Assembly: GCA_003167555.1 (NCBI GenBank)
Contig: PMSN01000010.1
Coordinates: forward strand, 117,365 to 181,364
DNA: 64,000 bases
Direction: 5' to 3'
From: Spartobacteria bacterium
GTDB lineage: Bacteria; Verrucomicrobiota; Verrucomicrobiia; Chthoniobacterales; UBA10450
Position 1 is the stretch's first letter; each line of letters starts with the position of its first letter. The position numbers were made by a program, and so were the translations under genes. Below are positions 63,735-64,000 of the stretch, piece by piece. The notes under the pieces were generated by a model. The model worked only from the letters and a program-made list of their open reading frames with translations, did no database searches and had not been told where the DNA came from.

Positions 63735-63770
63735 AACGTCCAACGTCCAACGCCCAACGTCCAACGTCGA
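63735..63770. repeat. Tandem heptamer repeat (CCAACGT)n upstream of hemL
   Basis: Four or five copies of CCAACGT, one altered to CCCAACGT, lie 10 bases upstream of the hemL start codon. It matches the run upstream of the LMF gene (34533-34570), which lies in the same position relative to its start. Confidence 0.9.
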
Positions 63771-63836
63771 ATTAGGGAGACTGGCCGCTCCGTTGACATG
63801 ACTATTCGCCGCTCCTACTCTCCCGTTCGCGACAAC

Positions 63837-63911
63837 GGCGGGGTAGCCAAGTGGTAAGGTCGGGGTCTGCAAAACCTCTATTCGCGGGTTCGATTCCCGC
63901 CCCCGCCTCCA
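63837..63911 (+). tRNA. trnC: tRNA-Cys (GCA)
   Basis: The acceptor stem GGCGGGG pairs with CCCCGCC, with discriminator T and an encoded CCA (63909-63911). The anticodon arm GGGGT-CTGCAAA-ACCTC gives anticodon GCA (Cys), and the T arm is GCGGG-TTCGATT-CCCGC. The gene is 75 bases with CCA. It lies downstream of the divergent hemL gene. Confidence 0.95.
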
Positions 63912-64000
63912 GTTCACGCGCGGGTTTGTTGAGGAACGGGAATTTCGTTCGCCGTGCCGGTTCGATTGATTCGCTTTCCCCGAAAGCTCACCCTTGCGGG

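Noticed and set aside
63321..63917. Minus-strand frame running through the tRNA-Cys and the heptamer repeat
   Set aside because: Its sensible-looking start is antisense to the tRNA (a well-known artefact), and the rest overlaps hemL out of frame.

Overview
The window is a gene-dense, GC-rich bacterial chromosome segment. It most resembles a free-living, probably soil-dwelling member of the Verrucomicrobiota (Chthoniobacterales/Udaeobacter-like). That placement is inferred from protein style, from the verrucomicrobial-looking dispersed repeats (palindromes, heptamer runs, CACAAAGG-type motifs) and from a general lack of Shine-Dalgarno sites; there is no rRNA here to confirm it. No insertion sequence, prophage, CRISPR array or rRNA was seen. 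One tRNA (Cys, GCA) lies at the right edge.

Layout. 1-5.9 kb: a pyrimidine-catabolism cluster (methylmalonate-semialdehyde dehydrogenase, cut by the window edge; dihydropyrimidinase; exported esterase; NCS1 permease; class III aminotransferase). 6-9.7 kb: aldose epimerase, glutamate dehydrogenase and a trans-sulfuration enzyme. 9.8-19 kb: murJ, DUF2339 and Nif3; a zinc-ribbon membrane protein; epimerase, pgl and msrA; fabG. 19.1-22.4 kb: a lower-GC accessory island (DUF559 nuclease, DUF2971 protein, GIY-YIG/Sel1 gene broken by a 17-bp duplication, methyltransferase stump). 22.4-24.1 kb: tmk-holB. 24.4-31.6 kb: EVE protein, DUF2334 deacetylase, PHP-glycosyltransferase fusion, peptidoglycan-binding protein, hybrid histidine kinase, RlpA. 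31.6-42 kb: membrane protein, DCC-lipase maturation factor fusion, xthA, MBL nuclease, M19 dipeptidase, CHASE2 protein, nadA, proC, aroE. 42-49.6 kb: glnS, gltX, MFS transporter, msrB, rarD. 49.6-58.4 kb: antitoxin with a toxin stump, GT2, lipA, recR, degenerate cyclase, ClpX-like ATPase, TonB-plug-like mini protein, Ser/Thr kinase with an in-frame stop, pseudouridine synthase. 58.4-64 kb: GT-C mannosyltransferase, a glycoside hydrolase-glycosyltransferase fusion, hemL and tRNA-Cys.

The genes are mostly housekeeping metabolism in short, tightly packed operons, with envelope and polysaccharide functions (murJ, RlpA, three glycosyltransferase loci, deacetylase) spread between them. Broken genes are concentrated in small accessory patches.

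The striking feature is the density of repeat sequence. At least seven unrelated dispersed repeat families sit between genes and sometimes inside or at the ends of coding sequences: they supply stop codons and C-terminal tails, and two make in-frame insertions in conserved proteins. Separately, the 9-mer GCCTAACGA occurs ten times by eye, on both strands and in several reading frames, far above a rough composition-based expectation of about 0.5. It looks like a genome-wide DNA-level motif and is the least explained signal in the window.
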